This document shows, in pieces, positions 12,090 through 23,320 of a stretch of 64,000 nt of DNA (within the stretch, counting starts at the first letter, position 1; every line of letters begins with the position of its first letter). The notes under the pieces were generated by a model that saw only the letters and a program-made list of their open reading frames with translations, was not told the origin of the DNA and searched no databases. This stretch comes from Bromus sterilis (taxonomy: Eukaryota > Streptophyta > Magnoliopsida > Poales > Poaceae). The translations under genes were made by a program, and so were the position numbers. The stretch is from positions 66,324,001-66,388,000 of the forward strand of contig OX465598.1 in assembly GCA_950022295.1 (NCBI GenBank), read 5' to 3'.

Positions 12090-12461
12090 CAGCGCCAGCA
12101 CCGAAGGAGTCGACGGCCCAGAAGAACGGCGAGGGGCCTTTACGAAGGAATTCCACTCGACCAACCGCGACGCGCAGCGGAGGACTCACAAATCTTTCGA
12201 CAACCCACCACCGCCCGGGCACCCGCCGCACATCAAGACGATGACTACGAGATCGAATCCAGCGATCAGCAGAACCACCGCCAAGGAAGAAGGAATCGAC
12301 GACCCAAAAGGCGCGCACGGGAGACCTACGGCGAGGCTCCAACGAACGAGCCATGCCACGCAGCCGTACAACCGACGATCACTCGACGACACGCCGTCGC
12401 ACGAGCACCTGCCGCCAACCAGGACAGCGACTCCGAGACACCTGTGGGCGAGTACTATGAC
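12090..12461 (+). repeat. Two-copy 62-residue Arg-rich repeat in Tat-1 gag
   Basis: Units 12090-12275 and 12276-12461, each 186 nt. Both begin with an RRxRRP block, have ARG.Y or ARE.Y about ten residues later, and end with an ARAPAAxQD block and an acidic stretch. Tat-2 has the same pair at 51958-52143 and 52144-52329. Confidence 0.8.
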
Positions 12462-13586
12462 CTAGATCGAAGGCCGGACGAATTTGTCAACCTCATCAAG
12501 AACCAAGACATGAGCCGAGGAATCGAAACCGACCCTCGCTTCCACGAACACCCGGAGGATCACGAGCAAATCTTCAGAATCTCAAGAAGGAAGAGGCACG
12601 CCGGATCTAGCAAACTCACGGCTAGAGAGCAGCTAGCAGGACCCTGCACGATCCACAGCTTCGAGGATGATTGGGGACGCGGCAGGTCAGGCCACACTTT
12701 GAGAGACTGCCGCCTGTTCAACGAGCTAGCCGACGACCTCAAGAAGGAGAAGCAGAAAGAAGACAGGCGCAACCGGCGACCCGAACAATCGCCGACCTCA
12801 AGCCCGGAAGGACGTCACAGCCCGCAGCAAGAACAAGTGCTCATGATCCAAGAAGGAAGGGTACCGCAAGCACAACGCGACGCCCACACCCTGTATGGTA
12901 GAGCAGCTGAGAGCATAAACATAGTCGAAGTCTACCAGCTACATGACACGGAGACCAGCATCACGTTCTCACAGGACGACTATCCACCCGAAGTCCCTAA
13001 ACCGGGGCATGCGCCCCTAGTACTCGATGCACAAATCGGAGGGTACGACATGGATAGGGTCTTCATGGACGGAGGCAGCAGCATGAACATCATCTTCGCC
13101 AGCACCCTGAAAAAGATGCTGATCCCACGATCAGTATGGAGAAAATCAAGCACCGAGTTACACGGGGTAGTCCCAGGAGAAGCAGCCACATCCCTCGGAG
13201 TCATCGAAATTGAAGTCGTCTTCGGCAACCGACGCAACTTCGCAAAGCACATCCTCGAGTTCGAATTACTCGACTGGCAATCGCAGTATCACGCCATATT
13301 GGGACGGCCAGCATTCGCGCAGTTCATGGCGGTCCCACACTACGCCTACCTCAAGCTCAAGATGCCAGGATCATCAGGAGTCCTCACGATCAACGGAAGC
13401 TTCATCAAATCAGATCATTGTGATCGTGACTTCCACAGAATCTCCGACACATTCAGAGCCGAACAAGAACTCAGAGAAATAGCCATGGTGACGGACAAGA
13501 GTACCTTCCCATTGGTGAACCGAAGCGAATCCAGGGAGTACGGATGCGACTTCAGCATCGACAGCGACACAGTCACTCACCAAGTG

Positions 13587-16500
13587 TGTCGGGACCCGGG
13601 GTTAGCGTATGCAAGTCCCGCTACGACATAGTCATATGGAGAGCCGAGAACCGTACCCACTTGTGTAAGCAGACAAGGCCAAGCACAGAACGTTCTCGGA
13701 AAACATCGTACGTGAGGGGCGTCCCATCCAGGCCGGATGATCAACTGAGATGGGTCCTCATCGTCCGCACACAAGTCTAATGATATGGGTGATGAACTCC
13801 CATATTCAAAGACAAGTCGCCTCAACCATACTATCGACTATCTCATAACTCTTACATAGACTTACTCCAGCCCGATCACTTAGTCGGGGTCTAGGGCGGG
13901 CTCGATCATACCACAAAGTGTGCACGAGACAGAGTCTCGAACAATCGCATCACGATGCCCCAAGCTGCGCACATCTAAGGGCCACTTGGTGTATGAAAGA
14001 CCGCCAGCCAGATCACAACTAAGGTCTCGAAAACCCATACAAAGACATGCATGTTATAAACATACACGCAACACATATGCCTTGTATGAACAGCAGGTAT
14101 CATTGCAATTCTCTACAAAGTATACATTTTATTGATAACTCTTACAGAGTGCACACAGAGATCACAAGTATGTGATCCAACATTACAACAACAAGCGAAA
14201 GCAAAGTATGTCTGAGTACAGACAAGTTTAACAAATGGCTTAAGAAGCCTTATTTAAATACAAGCCCTCCACGAGGGAACCAGTCGTCTGACTGGGACTA
14301 GACTAGATTGATCTTCAGTCGTCGAGCTCGATGAAGAAGCCACCTTCGGGGTCAGTGGTTTCATCTAAAACATAGATTAAGCAAACGTGGGTACAAAGTC
14401 GTACTCAGCAATACTTACATAGGAGCTATACTACTCATGCACATGTATCAAGGTAAAGGGAGGTGGGGTTTCACTTGCAGAAGTGCCAGCTTTGACTTGG
14501 CTAGTCCTGAACTACGAGTACCATACTTGAGGTAAGAAGCGTACACGAGTCCACTACTTTCTCCAACCAATTACACCACTATGATGCATTCCTCGACTTC
14601 CCCACGAGAAAGCACGCCATAGCACTCACACTTATCTTGGTGTGTTTTAGAAGTATCCAATTCAAGTTGTCTAATAATCAAGCTAAGCTTTCCAAGCAGT
14701 CCATAACCGCGGACGCGGCTATTCGAATAGTTTTGTTAAACCTGCAGGGGTGTACCGCTACACACACATGATCATCATTTACCGCATTTGATCTCGACAC
14801 CATTCAAGGGGTGCCAGCGAGGATGCTCACCACAACTGTTACCTCATAGCCGATCTAGTCCGAGAAAGCCGCCTACCTGGGTTGGCTACCACTATTGTGA
14901 ACCCGGCCGGTTTACCGAAGTGGACCCAAGTGATGTGTGCGTGGTGCATAAGCCGGTCTCGGTTGAGCCGTTCTCTCACTTAGCATCTAGGCCACAAGCC
15001 TACCAGAACTCCGAACTACTGCGACATCTGGACATTGAAAGGGATGAGTTAATAGGTTGAGAGGGGTCAGTGAGACCAATGTGTGGTTGTACTCTTCCTC
15101 TTGGATCACCACACAAGAACTCGAACTTAGGGCGGTGTTCAACGAGACAACCCACCGTGTACTCATACACAGCCTCTCATCGTTCACCTTGTATTAGGGT
15201 AGATTCACCAACACCTTTCCACCGTCATCATCATGATCACTACCATCCCGACTCACATAACAGTAACATCATTGTATCATTCTAAGCATGCAATAAGCAG
15301 TAACATTTGCAGGGGCCACATGATATCAATCAACTCCTACATTTGCTAGGATTGTGGTTTTCTTACTACTGTGACAAAATGATAGGTCATGCAAAGGAAT
15401 GGGTTCATCTATGCGGTAGAAACGCATCATGGTAATCATCCTAAACAATGCATAAGCGAGACATGAGAGGGAAGTGGGATTTTATCGACATGATCAATGG
15501 GGGTTTGCTTGCCTTGCTGACGAGGTTCGGGTTCGGGGTCTTCAACGAAGGGGGCAGCCTCCTGTTCCGGTTCCACCTCTACTCGACAAACAACAAACAA
15601 GGTAGCAAAGTAAATACAATGCACAATCACATGGTTGAAGTTTGAAACTTGATGTATATGCTTTGATGTGTGAAGCAATTCCATTTAAATGGAGTATATT
15701 GCAAATTGAATTGCAAATTCAAACTCCAATTCGAATTCAATTTAGTCAAGTTGCAAATGACATTGTTTTATCAAGTTAACCCATTTTGAAATGTGTATGA
15801 TATGCCTCTGATGTGTAATTGAAATGTAGCATGTTGCCATGGTTCAAGTTGCAAAAGCATTTGAAATGAATTTGATTTAATTCCATTTAAATCCAATAGC
15901 AAATGCTACTGATCACATTTTAAATTCAACTAAAACATGGTTGAAAGTTGGATATTTGGATATCTTATTTTCATCTGATCATTTTTCATATATTATTTGT
16001 TAAATTTGGAGTTGATATGAATTTTCTATGAATTTCCAAAGTTTCAGCCTTTTTTCTGAATTTTCTGGAATTTCTTGAATTCTTTTTATTCTGGAAATTT
16101 ATTTATTGCGTCATGCTTGCGCAAGGGTGACGTCAGGGGGGGGGATGACGTGTGGGGTCCAGTGGTCAGCCACAGCGGGGTTAATCCCTCTCTGTCTAAA
16201 AATAACAGAGGGGTTAAGGGCTGGGGGCCCCACCTGTCATTGACCTGGGGTCAACTAACAGGGGGGTTTAGCCCCTAATCAGATGGCCTCGCCGGCGGCT
16301 AGCCGCCGGTGGCACCAGTACGCGGAGGCGCACTCAGGGAAGGGGTTCCCGACCACCATTTGGTGCGGCTCTTGTACCAAAATGCAGCCCGTGCAGTCGC
16401 ACGTCGCAGGGAAGGTCCAGGCGACCTCGGGGGTCACCGGAGTGACGCCGACGTTGAGTTTTGCGGCGGCAGAAGCATGGCGGAAAAGCAAAGATCGCTA

Positions 16501-17674
16501 CTGAATGCCATTTGGAGCGGGGATAGGCTAGATCGACGCAGCAGAGGAAGGGGAACACGAAGGACAAGGTTGCGGGCTCGGCTGCTTTACGGTGGCTTGC
16601 CGATGACGACCGTGGCGGCACTGCTCTCCGGCGACCATGGCAGAATGGGCTAGAGCTCGAACCGGAATGCGCCAGGTTGGGGGAAAAGCTTAGAAGCTCA
16701 CCGCGGACTCGAGGCAGAGGTCAGCGGGCGCGGGGATGGGCTGGTGGCGACGAATCGACGACTTCAAATTCCGGTGGCCGGCGACGATTCGAAGAAGCCT
16801 GCGTCGTCTCTGGTCCAAATTGGGGCGCCTCCTTCTGCTAGTCGACGAAGCCGATGACGGCGAGCACGGGGGACACGCTGGTTCGATCTCTAGATGACGT
16901 TGGCCGCGGAATCCATGGCGGGGTGCTCCGGTGTTCTTCGCGGGCGTCGGTGGAATCGCACTGGGAGGGAGGGGAAAGCGAGCCGAGGTGGGGAAAATGG
17001 AGGAGGGAGTTGAGGGCGTCTCCGTGGCGCACTTTGGAGTCCTGGGGAGGCCTGGAAGCCCCTGGGCGTCGAGGTGGCGTCCACGGCGTGCTCGGCCTCT
17101 CCAGCGAGCTGCTTTGGGGGCAGGGGAGGTAGACGACAGATGACTTCGGGTGGGCTGGGCCGTCCAGAAGGAGGTGGGCTTCGCCCTAGGCGAGAGGTAG
17201 GTTCTCTGCCTTTTTCTTTTCTGTTTTTCTTTTCTGATATTTGTTTTGGCTAACTAAAATAATTAGCAAACCATTTTATTAAATGCTCATAATTTTTATA
17301 TGGCCTCACCAAATAATATACTAGCCACTTATAAATTTTGAACATTTTTAAAATTCAAATAATTTGAATCTTAATTCAAATAGGGGTTTTTGATTAATTC
17401 CAAGGCACTGTTTGAATATTTGAAAAATCCATGAGCATGGGGTGGGTCCCACATCACTTGATATGTGATCACACTCATTTATAAGACTTTTCAAAAATCT
17501 AACATGAATTTTTGGAGAAGATTTTTATCTGGCCTTTTGAATTAATTCATCTGGGGGGGGGGTTCCTTCTCCCATTTTGCTTTTGAATTTGATTTCAATG
17601 ATTTCTTTTGAAATTTTTAACATGATGCAAAGTGACTTTGATCCTAGCACATTACCTAACAGAGGGTTCTTACA
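13587..17674 (-). mobile_element. Solo LTR related to LongLTR, minus strand, 4.09 kb
   Basis: On the minus strand it begins TGTAAGAACCCTCTGTTAGG at 17674 and ends GGGTCCCGACA at 13587, with TG...CA ends. The 5-bp TSD AAGTG flanks it (13582-13586 and 17675-17679), and the uninterrupted Tat-2 sequence at about 53448 shows the site without insertion. It holds no gene. Its layout parallels LongLTR: AT-rich start, GC-rich block (about 16270-17200), GTGGGGTCCA and TGTCATTGACC motifs near 16150-16250, and the shared segment around CTATTCGAATAG at about 14720 with a nearby CACCCCTGCAGG. A 5-bp TSD around a single LTR is the product of recombination between the two LTRs of a full element. Confidence 0.85.
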
Positions 17675-17679
17675 AAGTG

Positions 17680-19131
17680 CACCCGACGGACCCGGACAAA
17701 ACAGTCCGCATGTACGCCCACCTACCAGAGGAGCAGGCGATGGCTCTCGTCGCTTTCCTTCGAGACGAGTGGGAAATATTTGCCTGGTGCCCAGCCGACA
17801 TGCCTGGGATACCACGCGAATTCGCGGAACACGCCCTACGCATCAAGCAAAACACGAAGCCGGTGAAGCAAGCGCTGAGACGATTCTCGGAGCCCAAACG
17901 CAGAGCAATCAGAGAGGAAGTCAACCGGTTACTCGACGCTCAGTTCATTCGAGAAACGAAGAAAGCCACCTGGATAGCCAACCCAGTGATGGTGCCCAAG
18001 AAAGACACGACCGCGCTGCGCATGTGTGTCGACTACGGACCAGTCAACAAGCATTGCCCGAAGGATCACTTCCCCCTTCCTAGAATCGATCAGATAATCG
18101 ACTCAACAGCAGGGTGCGATCTACTTTCCTTTCTCGACGCTTACTCAGGATACAACCAGATAAGGATGAAGGAAGAAGACGAAGAGCACACATCGTTCAT
18201 CACCCCCTATGGCGTATTCTGCTACAGGACCATGCCCTTCGAGCTCAAAAACGCAGGCGCCACTTACCAACGAATGATGCAGGCCTGCCTGAAGGAGCAA
18301 ATCGGAAGGAACGTGCAAGTCTACGTGGACGACATCGTCATCAAGACCTACAAAGCAGCCACACTACTCGACGACCTGCGCGAAACCTTCGCGGCGCTCA
18401 ACAAATACAGAATCAAACTCAACCCAAAGAAGTGCGCATTCGGCGTACCGGCGGGAAAGCTGCTTGGCTATATGGTCTCTGCCCGAGGAATCGAGGCAAA
18501 CCCTGAGAAAGTCCAAGCCATCACCCGCATGCAAGAACCAACCGACGTCAAAGGAGTACAACAGCTCACTGAAAAACTCGCAGCCCTAAGCCGCTTCATC
18601 AGCAGGCTGGGAGAACGCACGCTGCCTTTCTATCAGCTGCTCAGGAAAGGAGAGAAATTCGAGTGGACGGAGGAAGCCCGCCAAGCATTCGCGGACCTGA
18701 AAAAGACACTCTCGACCCCACCAATCCTGGCGGTACCCAAGGAACGAGAGAAGCTATACCTCTACGTGGCAGCACGTAGCAGTGTAGTAAGCACAACGCT
18801 CGTTCTCAAACGCGCAGAAGAAGGCAAGGTCCAGAGCATCCAGAGACCAATCTACTACCTCAGCATGCTCCTGACCAAATCCCAGCAGCGGTACCCGCAC
18901 TATCAGAAGCTACTACTGGCCATCGTCATGACCTCGAGAAAGGTGTCCCACTACTTCGACGAGCACCCTATCACAATCATGAGCAGCGCACCAATTGCTG
19001 ACATACTCAACAACCCTGGAGCAACCGGGCGAGTCGCCGAGTGGAACATTCAGCTCAGCCCATGGGACCTGCAGTTCAAGCACCCAACATCCATCAAAGC
19101 CCAAGTACTCCCATATTTCCTGGTCGAGTGA
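17680..19131 (+). CDS. pol: Tat-1 reverse transcriptase and first RNase H
   Basis: About 483 codons without a stop, in frame with the gag-protease upstream when the solo LTR is excluded. The N-terminal linker (VRMYAHLPEEQ, WEIFAWCPADMPGIP) is followed by the RT: RRFSEPKRRAIREEVNRLL, MCVDYGPVNKHCPKDHFPLP, LLSFLDAYSGYNQI, FCYRTMPFELKNAGATYQR and the catalytic VYVDDIVIK with YVDD at 18322-18333. A Ty3-type RNase H follows from about 18660, degenerate at its first aspartate (LYLYVAARSSVVSTTLV where KLYLYLAVSDxAVS-type sequence is usual). It makes cDNA of the element RNA. It stops at 19131, about 48 bp before the next frame. Activity is uncertain because of E for G in the MPFELKN motif. Confidence 0.9.
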   Translation, partial: HPTDPDKTVRMYAHLPEEQAMALVAFLRDEWEIFAWCPADMPGIPREFAEHALRIKQNTKPVKQALRRFSEPKRRAIREEVNRLLDAQFIRETKKATWIANPVMVPKKDTTALRMCVDYGPVNKHCPKDHFPLPRIDQIIDSTAGCDLLSFLDAYSGYNQIRMKEEDEEHTSFITPYGVFCYRTMPFELKNAGATYQRMMQACLKEQIGRNVQVYVDDIVIKTYKAATLLDDLRETFAALNKYRIKLNPKKCAFGVPAGKLLGYMVSARGIEANPEKVQAITRMQEPTDVKGVQQLTEKLAALSRFISRLGERTLPFYQLLRKGEKFEWTEEARQAFADLKKTLSTPPILAVPKEREKLYLYVAARSSVVSTTLVLKRAEEGKVQSIQRPIYYLSMLLTKSQQRYPHYQKLLLAIVMTSRKVSHYFDEHPITIMSSAPIADILNNPGATGRVAEWNIQLSPWDLQFKHPTSIKAQVLPYFLVE

Positions 19132-19179
19132 ACGGAGGTTCAGACACCAGGCCCCCCAGACCTATCAAGCTCATGGTCA

Positions 19180-20754
19180 ATGTTCTTCGATGGGTCCAAG
19201 AGACAGCAAGGAGCTGGGGCAGGAGTTGTGCTCATCTGCCCTAAAGGAACAAAGCTGAAATATGTCCTCCAGATCAACTTCAGTCACGCCTCCAACAACA
19301 AAGAAGAATACGAGGCACTCCTCCATGGCATGCGCATGGCCAAAACATGCGGAGCCACTCGCCTCATAATTTACGGGGACTCCAATCTCGTCGTCCAGCA
19401 GACGATGAGAAACTGCAACGCAATAGCCGACAACATGGCGGCCTACCAAAAGCTCTACCACGAATCCGAAGGAAGTTTTGATGGTTGCGAGCTCAACTAC
19501 ATCACCAGGGACAACAACACAGAAGCTGACGAGCTCGCGAACATCGGTTCGACCCGGGGGCCTGTACCACCCGACGTTTTTCTCGAAAGCATCAGCCGGA
19601 GATCCATCAAGGTACATGCAACAACACCTGAAGCAGTCGTGGACGGCGAAGACACAACAGAAATGGCGCAAGTGGCAGCAGCAACCCCATCAGAAGGCAC
19701 AAGCACCAGCACATCCGACAGCACAGCTCCGACAGAGCTCGAAGGACCCGTCTGGACAAAACCGTTCTTCCGATTCCTAATCGAAGGCACGCTACCACAA
19801 GACATGGCCGAAGCACGACGCATCATCCGACGACCCAAGGCGTTCACGGTGATCAACAGACAACTATACAAGCGCAGCATCACCCAGATACTCCAAAGGT
19901 GCATCGACGAAGAGGACGGCAAAGCCCTACTGCTCGAAATCCACGAAGGCACCTGCGGGCACCACGCGAGCAGTCGAGTACTCGTGTCCAAAGCATTCCG
20001 AGCTGGGTTCTACTGGCCCATAGCCATGAAAAACGCAGAGGAAATCGTGCGACGTTGTGTCGCTTGCCAGAAATTCGCCAACAGACCACACGCTCCCGCC
20101 TCAGAGCTCAAGACCATTCCACTATCCTGGCCGTTCGCCACTTGGGGACTCGACATGGTAGGCCCACTCAAGAAATCATCAAAGGGCGGAAGGACACACT
20201 TGCTCGTCGCAGTCGACAAGTTCACTAAATGGATTGAAGCAGTGCCCATCACCAGCTCCACAGCCCTCACGGCTGTCAACTTCATCAAGTCGACCATCTT
20301 CAGATTCGGAGTGCCACACAACATCATCACGGACAACGGCACAAACTTCACAGCCGCAGAATTTCAGAACTTCTGCGAAGAACTGGGCATCAAAATCAAT
20401 TATGCATCAGTCGCGCACCCGCAGTCCAACGGCCAGGTGGAAAAAGCAAACGGCCTTGTCTGCGGAGGAATCAAGAAACGACTCCTCGCACCACTCGAGC
20501 AAGCCGCAGGCAACTGGGTAGAAGAGCTCCCCGCGGTCCTATGGAACCTACGAACTACACCAAACACCGTGACCCAATACACACCCTTCTTCATGGTGTA
20601 CGGGGCAGAGGCAGTCCTACCACATGACCTCAAGTTCGGAGCACCGCGAGTCACCGGATATGAAGAAGAAGAAGCAGAAGAAGCACTACAAGATGACAAA
20701 GATACGGCTGACGAAGCAAGAGACGCATCCCTGGAAAAATCAGAGGGGTACTAG
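19180..20754 (+). CDS. pol: Tat-1 second RNase H plus integrase
   Basis: The first 130 residues are an additional RNase H typical of Tat elements: MFFDGSKRQQGAGAGVVL (first Asp), NKEEYEALLHGM (Glu), IIYGDSNLVVQQ (Asp) and NNTEADELAN (last Asp). After an acidic/threonine-rich linker the integrase follows: HEGTCGHHASSR and RRCVACQ form the HHCC zinc site; WGLDMVGPL, ITDNGTNF and NGQVEKANG carry the D, D and E of the catalytic core. The frame stops at TAG 20752-20754 in an acidic stretch, before the integrase C-terminal part. No clear ATG is needed, since pol is normally made as a fusion; the M at 19180 is at the domain start. Confidence 0.9.
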   Translation: MFFDGSKRQQGAGAGVVLICPKGTKLKYVLQINFSHASNNKEEYEALLHGMRMAKTCGATRLIIYGDSNLVVQQTMRNCNAIADNMAAYQKLYHESEGSFDGCELNYITRDNNTEADELANIGSTRGPVPPDVFLESISRRSIKVHATTPEAVVDGEDTTEMAQVAAATPSEGTSTSTSDSTAPTELEGPVWTKPFFRFLIEGTLPQDMAEARRIIRRPKAFTVINRQLYKRSITQILQRCIDEEDGKALLLEIHEGTCGHHASSRVLVSKAFRAGFYWPIAMKNAEEIVRRCVACQKFANRPHAPASELKTIPLSWPFATWGLDMVGPLKKSSKGGRTHLLVAVDKFTKWIEAVPITSSTALTAVNFIKSTIFRFGVPHNIITDNGTNFTAAEFQNFCEELGIKINYASVAHPQSNGQVEKANGLVCGGIKKRLLAPLEQAAGNWVEELPAVLWNLRTTPNTVTQYTPFFMVYGAEAVLPHDLKFGAPRVTGYEEEEAEEALQDDKDTADEARDASLEKSEGY

Positions 20755-20988
20755 GACAAACTACGTACCTACCAAAGCAGTTGATTGCGCACTAGAACCT
20801 TCAACAAAGGTGAGCTAGTCCTACGACTAATACAAGAGAAGGTCCATAAAGTTTCCCCCCAATGGGAAGGACCATTCATAGTCTCAGAAGTCATCGGAGG
20901 TGGTGCCTATAGGCTGAGGAACCCGAAGACAGAAGAGGACGTGGGCAACCCATGGAACGTAGCAAACTTGCGACCGTTCTATCCATAG
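20755..20988 (+). pseudogene. Tat-1 integrase C-terminal domain, separated by stops
   Basis: In the same frame as the integrase, after the TAG and a TGA at about 20782. It reads RTRTFNKGELVLRLIQEK, QWEGPFIVSEVIGGGAYRL and NPWNVANLRPFYP, the usual end of Gypsy integrases. At the TGA, Tat-2 has CGC, so this stop looks like a later mutation. The TAG position is shared by both Tat copies when aligned. Confidence 0.8.
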
Positions 20989-21070
20989 CCCCTATCGGTC
21001 GGACATGACTGGCAACTCATGTAACCGCTTGACCGAAATAAAATAAATGTTGACCAAATACTGCCATCTC

Positions 21071-21770
21071 AAAGCACTCGGGGGCTTAAGAATAAAATCC
21101 CCCCGAGAGACGCTATCGCCTAAGCGATCTTAACCAAAGCACTCGGGGGATTAAGAGGAAAATCCCCCCGAGAGATGCTATCGCCTACGCGATCTTAACC
21201 AAAGCACTCGGGGGCTTAAGAGCAAAATCCCCCCGAGAAATGCTATCGCCTACGCGATCTTAACCAAAGCACTCGGGGGCTTAAGAGAAAAATCCCCCCG
21301 AGAGACGCTATCGCCTACGCGATCTTAACCAAAGCACTCGGGGGCTTAAGAGAAAAATCCCCCCGAGCCTACGCGATCTTAATCAAAGCACTCGGGGGGC
21401 TTAAGAGCAAAATCCCCCCGAGCAACGCTATCGCCTACGCGATCTTAATCAAAGCACTCGGGGGCTTAAGAGCAAAATCCCCCCGAGCAACGCTATCGCC
21501 TACGCGATCTTAACCAAAGCACTCGGGGGCTTAAGAGCAAAATCCCCCCGAGCAACGCTATCGCCTACGCGATCTTAACCAAAGCACTCGGAGGCTTAAG
21601 AGAAAAATCCCCCCGAGAGATGCTATCGCCTACGCGATCTTCATCAAAAAACTCGGGGACTCGAGCACAAGAACTCCCCCCGAAGGACGCTATAGTCACC
21701 CACGCGACCTCTACATCCAAGCACTCGGGAGCTCGAGGACCATCGCCTCCCGAAGACCGTTCGCGCAGTG
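21071..21770. repeat. 65-bp tandem array in Tat-1 3' region
   Basis: Units start AAAGCACTCGGGGGCTTAAG at 21071, 21136, 21201, 21266, 21331, 21385, 21451, 21516 and 21581; the period is 65 bp except one 54-bp unit that lost 11 bp. Two degenerate units follow to about 21770. Each unit holds an inverted repeat CTCGGGGG...CCCCCCGAG able to fold, and the palindrome-like CTATCGCCTACGCGAT. It lies between the integrase and the antisense unit and is non-coding. Confidence 0.93.
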
Positions 21771-22633
21771 TGAAGCTTAAAAAACGCTCAAGCAAAAAAT
21801 ACCCGGCCAGCCCCACCTGCTGAAAACAAGGCTCGAAAGACATGGCCACAATCAGATGGAGCACCAAGTACTCTGAAGAAACTTTGGAGGAAACACAGGA
21901 CACAGGCTCATTTAGTCTTCACCCGATCGCCAACGATCACCTAAAGACTCGGGGGCTACTCCCATCGGGAGCGCCGCCGCGCACCCGATAAAAGATCGAA
22001 ACTAACAACAAAGGAAACAAATTTTAGCCTACGCTCGACCCTTCGACTCAAGCGTAGCCTCGGGGGCTACTCCCATCGGGAGCGCTGTCGCGCACACGAT
22101 AGAACCCACAGTGCAAAGTATAGGATGGACTCGAAGACAGCCCTCGGCCGCAAAGGACTCGAATGCAACTCTCAGTTCCAAAGAAATCGAAGACAACTCC
22201 TGATCGTCAAGGACTCGAACACAGTTTTCGGTTGCATAAAGGCCCAAATATAAAATACATTGCAAAGGATCAAGCACAGTTTACATCATAAGGATCATCT
22301 TCAGTACAAAAAGGACTCAACTACATTTGGATAGAAGGCAGCTCCTGTTACAAGAGGGAATCACCCAAGGAATTATGACTTCTACATGTGTGCCCATGAG
22401 GGGTAATCGACTCAAGTACAAGAGCATCATCACAGACAAAGGAGGAGTCGAAGCAGCAGCCTCATGATGTCAATGACATAACAAAAGGTGAAGCTCGACT
22501 TATTTGCGGAGCCATTGAAGACGATGCTCCACCAACTTCTTCTCCTGCTTCTCTAGCTTCTTCTCCAGCTCCGCCCAAGCTGCTGGCGAAGATGACGCCG
22601 CTGCCTCCAGTTCTACAAGGTTGCCTGCCGCGC
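21771..22633. other. Tat-1 3' untranslated region after tandem array
   Basis: No credible coding sequence. Contains two copies of CTCGGGGGCTACTCCCATCG (starting about 21948 and 22061), each followed by a GGGAGCG...GCGCAC block, the same motif that serves as polypurine tract before the 3' LTR. The rest is a run of short repeats of the type AAGGACTCGAA. The same order occurs in Tat-2 at 63000-63700. Confidence 0.7.
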
Positions 22634-23247
22634 TCATTTCACCGGTGGCTTGAGATCGAGGTCTTCTTCAGAGCCAGAGGGGGGACCAGTTGAAGACGGC
22701 TCACCACCATCACCAGAAGAGTCCCTGGAGGAAGAAGCAGTCGAAGACGAAGGTGAAGGACTCCTCGACTTTGTGGAGCTGCCGCTGCTCGACTCCTGCC
22801 AGCGCGGATCCATGCTGTTGCCGCTCGGGTCGAACGCGCGGACAGTGATAGTGCTTTTGCCGTCAAAAGACAGCTGAGCACATCGCCATCTCGCAAATTC
22901 AATCGCCAAGCAAACAAACTCCAACCAGAGCCAAGAAAAATCAAGCGGGAACTATCAACCTCCAAGTCAACATAAGAAGGAGATCGACAACTCCCTTGAA
23001 GATGCAGCAGCAAGCCATCCAAGCCACGTTCAGAGACAATGGCGGAAAAATCAGAAGGAAGAAGAACGCGATTGACACTTTGGCCACGAACATGTAAAAG
23101 AAAGTCATAGCGCCAGAATCCCTCCTCCAAGGGAGAAGAGGAAGGCACTGGCGCCGCACCATGGCGACCACCAAGGCATGAGCGTGGTGTACGGCCACCA
23201 CGGCCACGACGAACACGGCCACGACCAACACCCCACTTGGGAGCCAT
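22634..23247 (-). pseudogene. Antisense B3-like domain protein in Tat-1
   Basis: On the minus strand an ATG at 23247 (MAPKWGVGRGRVRRGRGG) opens a basic glycine/arginine-rich start, then a B3-like domain: YDFLLHVRGQSVNRVLLPSDF, YVDLEVDSSRLIFLGSGW, LFAWRLNLRDGDVL. A one-base frameshift near 22877 moves to a second frame with FDGKSTITVRAFDPSGN, the last strand of the fold, and an acidic serine-rich tail ending EEDLDLKPPVK at 22634. B3 domains bind DNA in plant transcription factors; this resembles the REM-type forms. A TATA box and CT-rich leader precede it. The function in the element is unknown. Similarity is by motif order only. Confidence 0.72.
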
Positions 23248-23320
23248 GAGAGGAACAAGAGAAGAAGGAAGAGCCAAAGCGGCAAGCTGGATAGAGGCGG
23301 AACGCTATGGAAGAGAAAGG

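Larger units (their letters stand above)
11838..13586 (+). pseudogene. Tat-1 gag-protease, one TAG near start
   Basis: The frame starts at ATG 11838 inside the LTR (MTNPGSLTMG), reads through the primer site and meets one TAG at 11916; Tat-2 has CAG there. From 11919 it is open to 13586. It continues in the same frame at 17680 when the solo LTR and one TSD copy are left out. Residues encoded at 12090-12275 and 12276-12461 are two copies of a 62-residue arginine-rich module (HRQGRRNRRP type). A zinc-knuckle remnant (SGHTLRDCRLF) is at about 12685. The retropepsin spans about 13010-13370: VFMDGGSSMNIIF (DGG in place of the DTG/DSG triplet, as is usual in this lineage) and HAILGRPAFAQFMAVPHYA. 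I see no capsid domain. Confidence 0.85.

Noticed and set aside
11869..12465. 198-codon frame overlapping Tat-1 gag
   Set aside because: Shadow of the gag frame; composition follows the arginine-rich repeats read in another phase.
16279..17143. Frames on both strands in a GC-rich segment
   Set aside because: Part of the solo LTR; same composition effect as above and no conserved motif.
21071..21770. Regularly spaced repeats that could suggest a CRISPR array
   Set aside because: Units are direct tandem repeats with no unique spacers, inside a plant retrotransposon 3' region.
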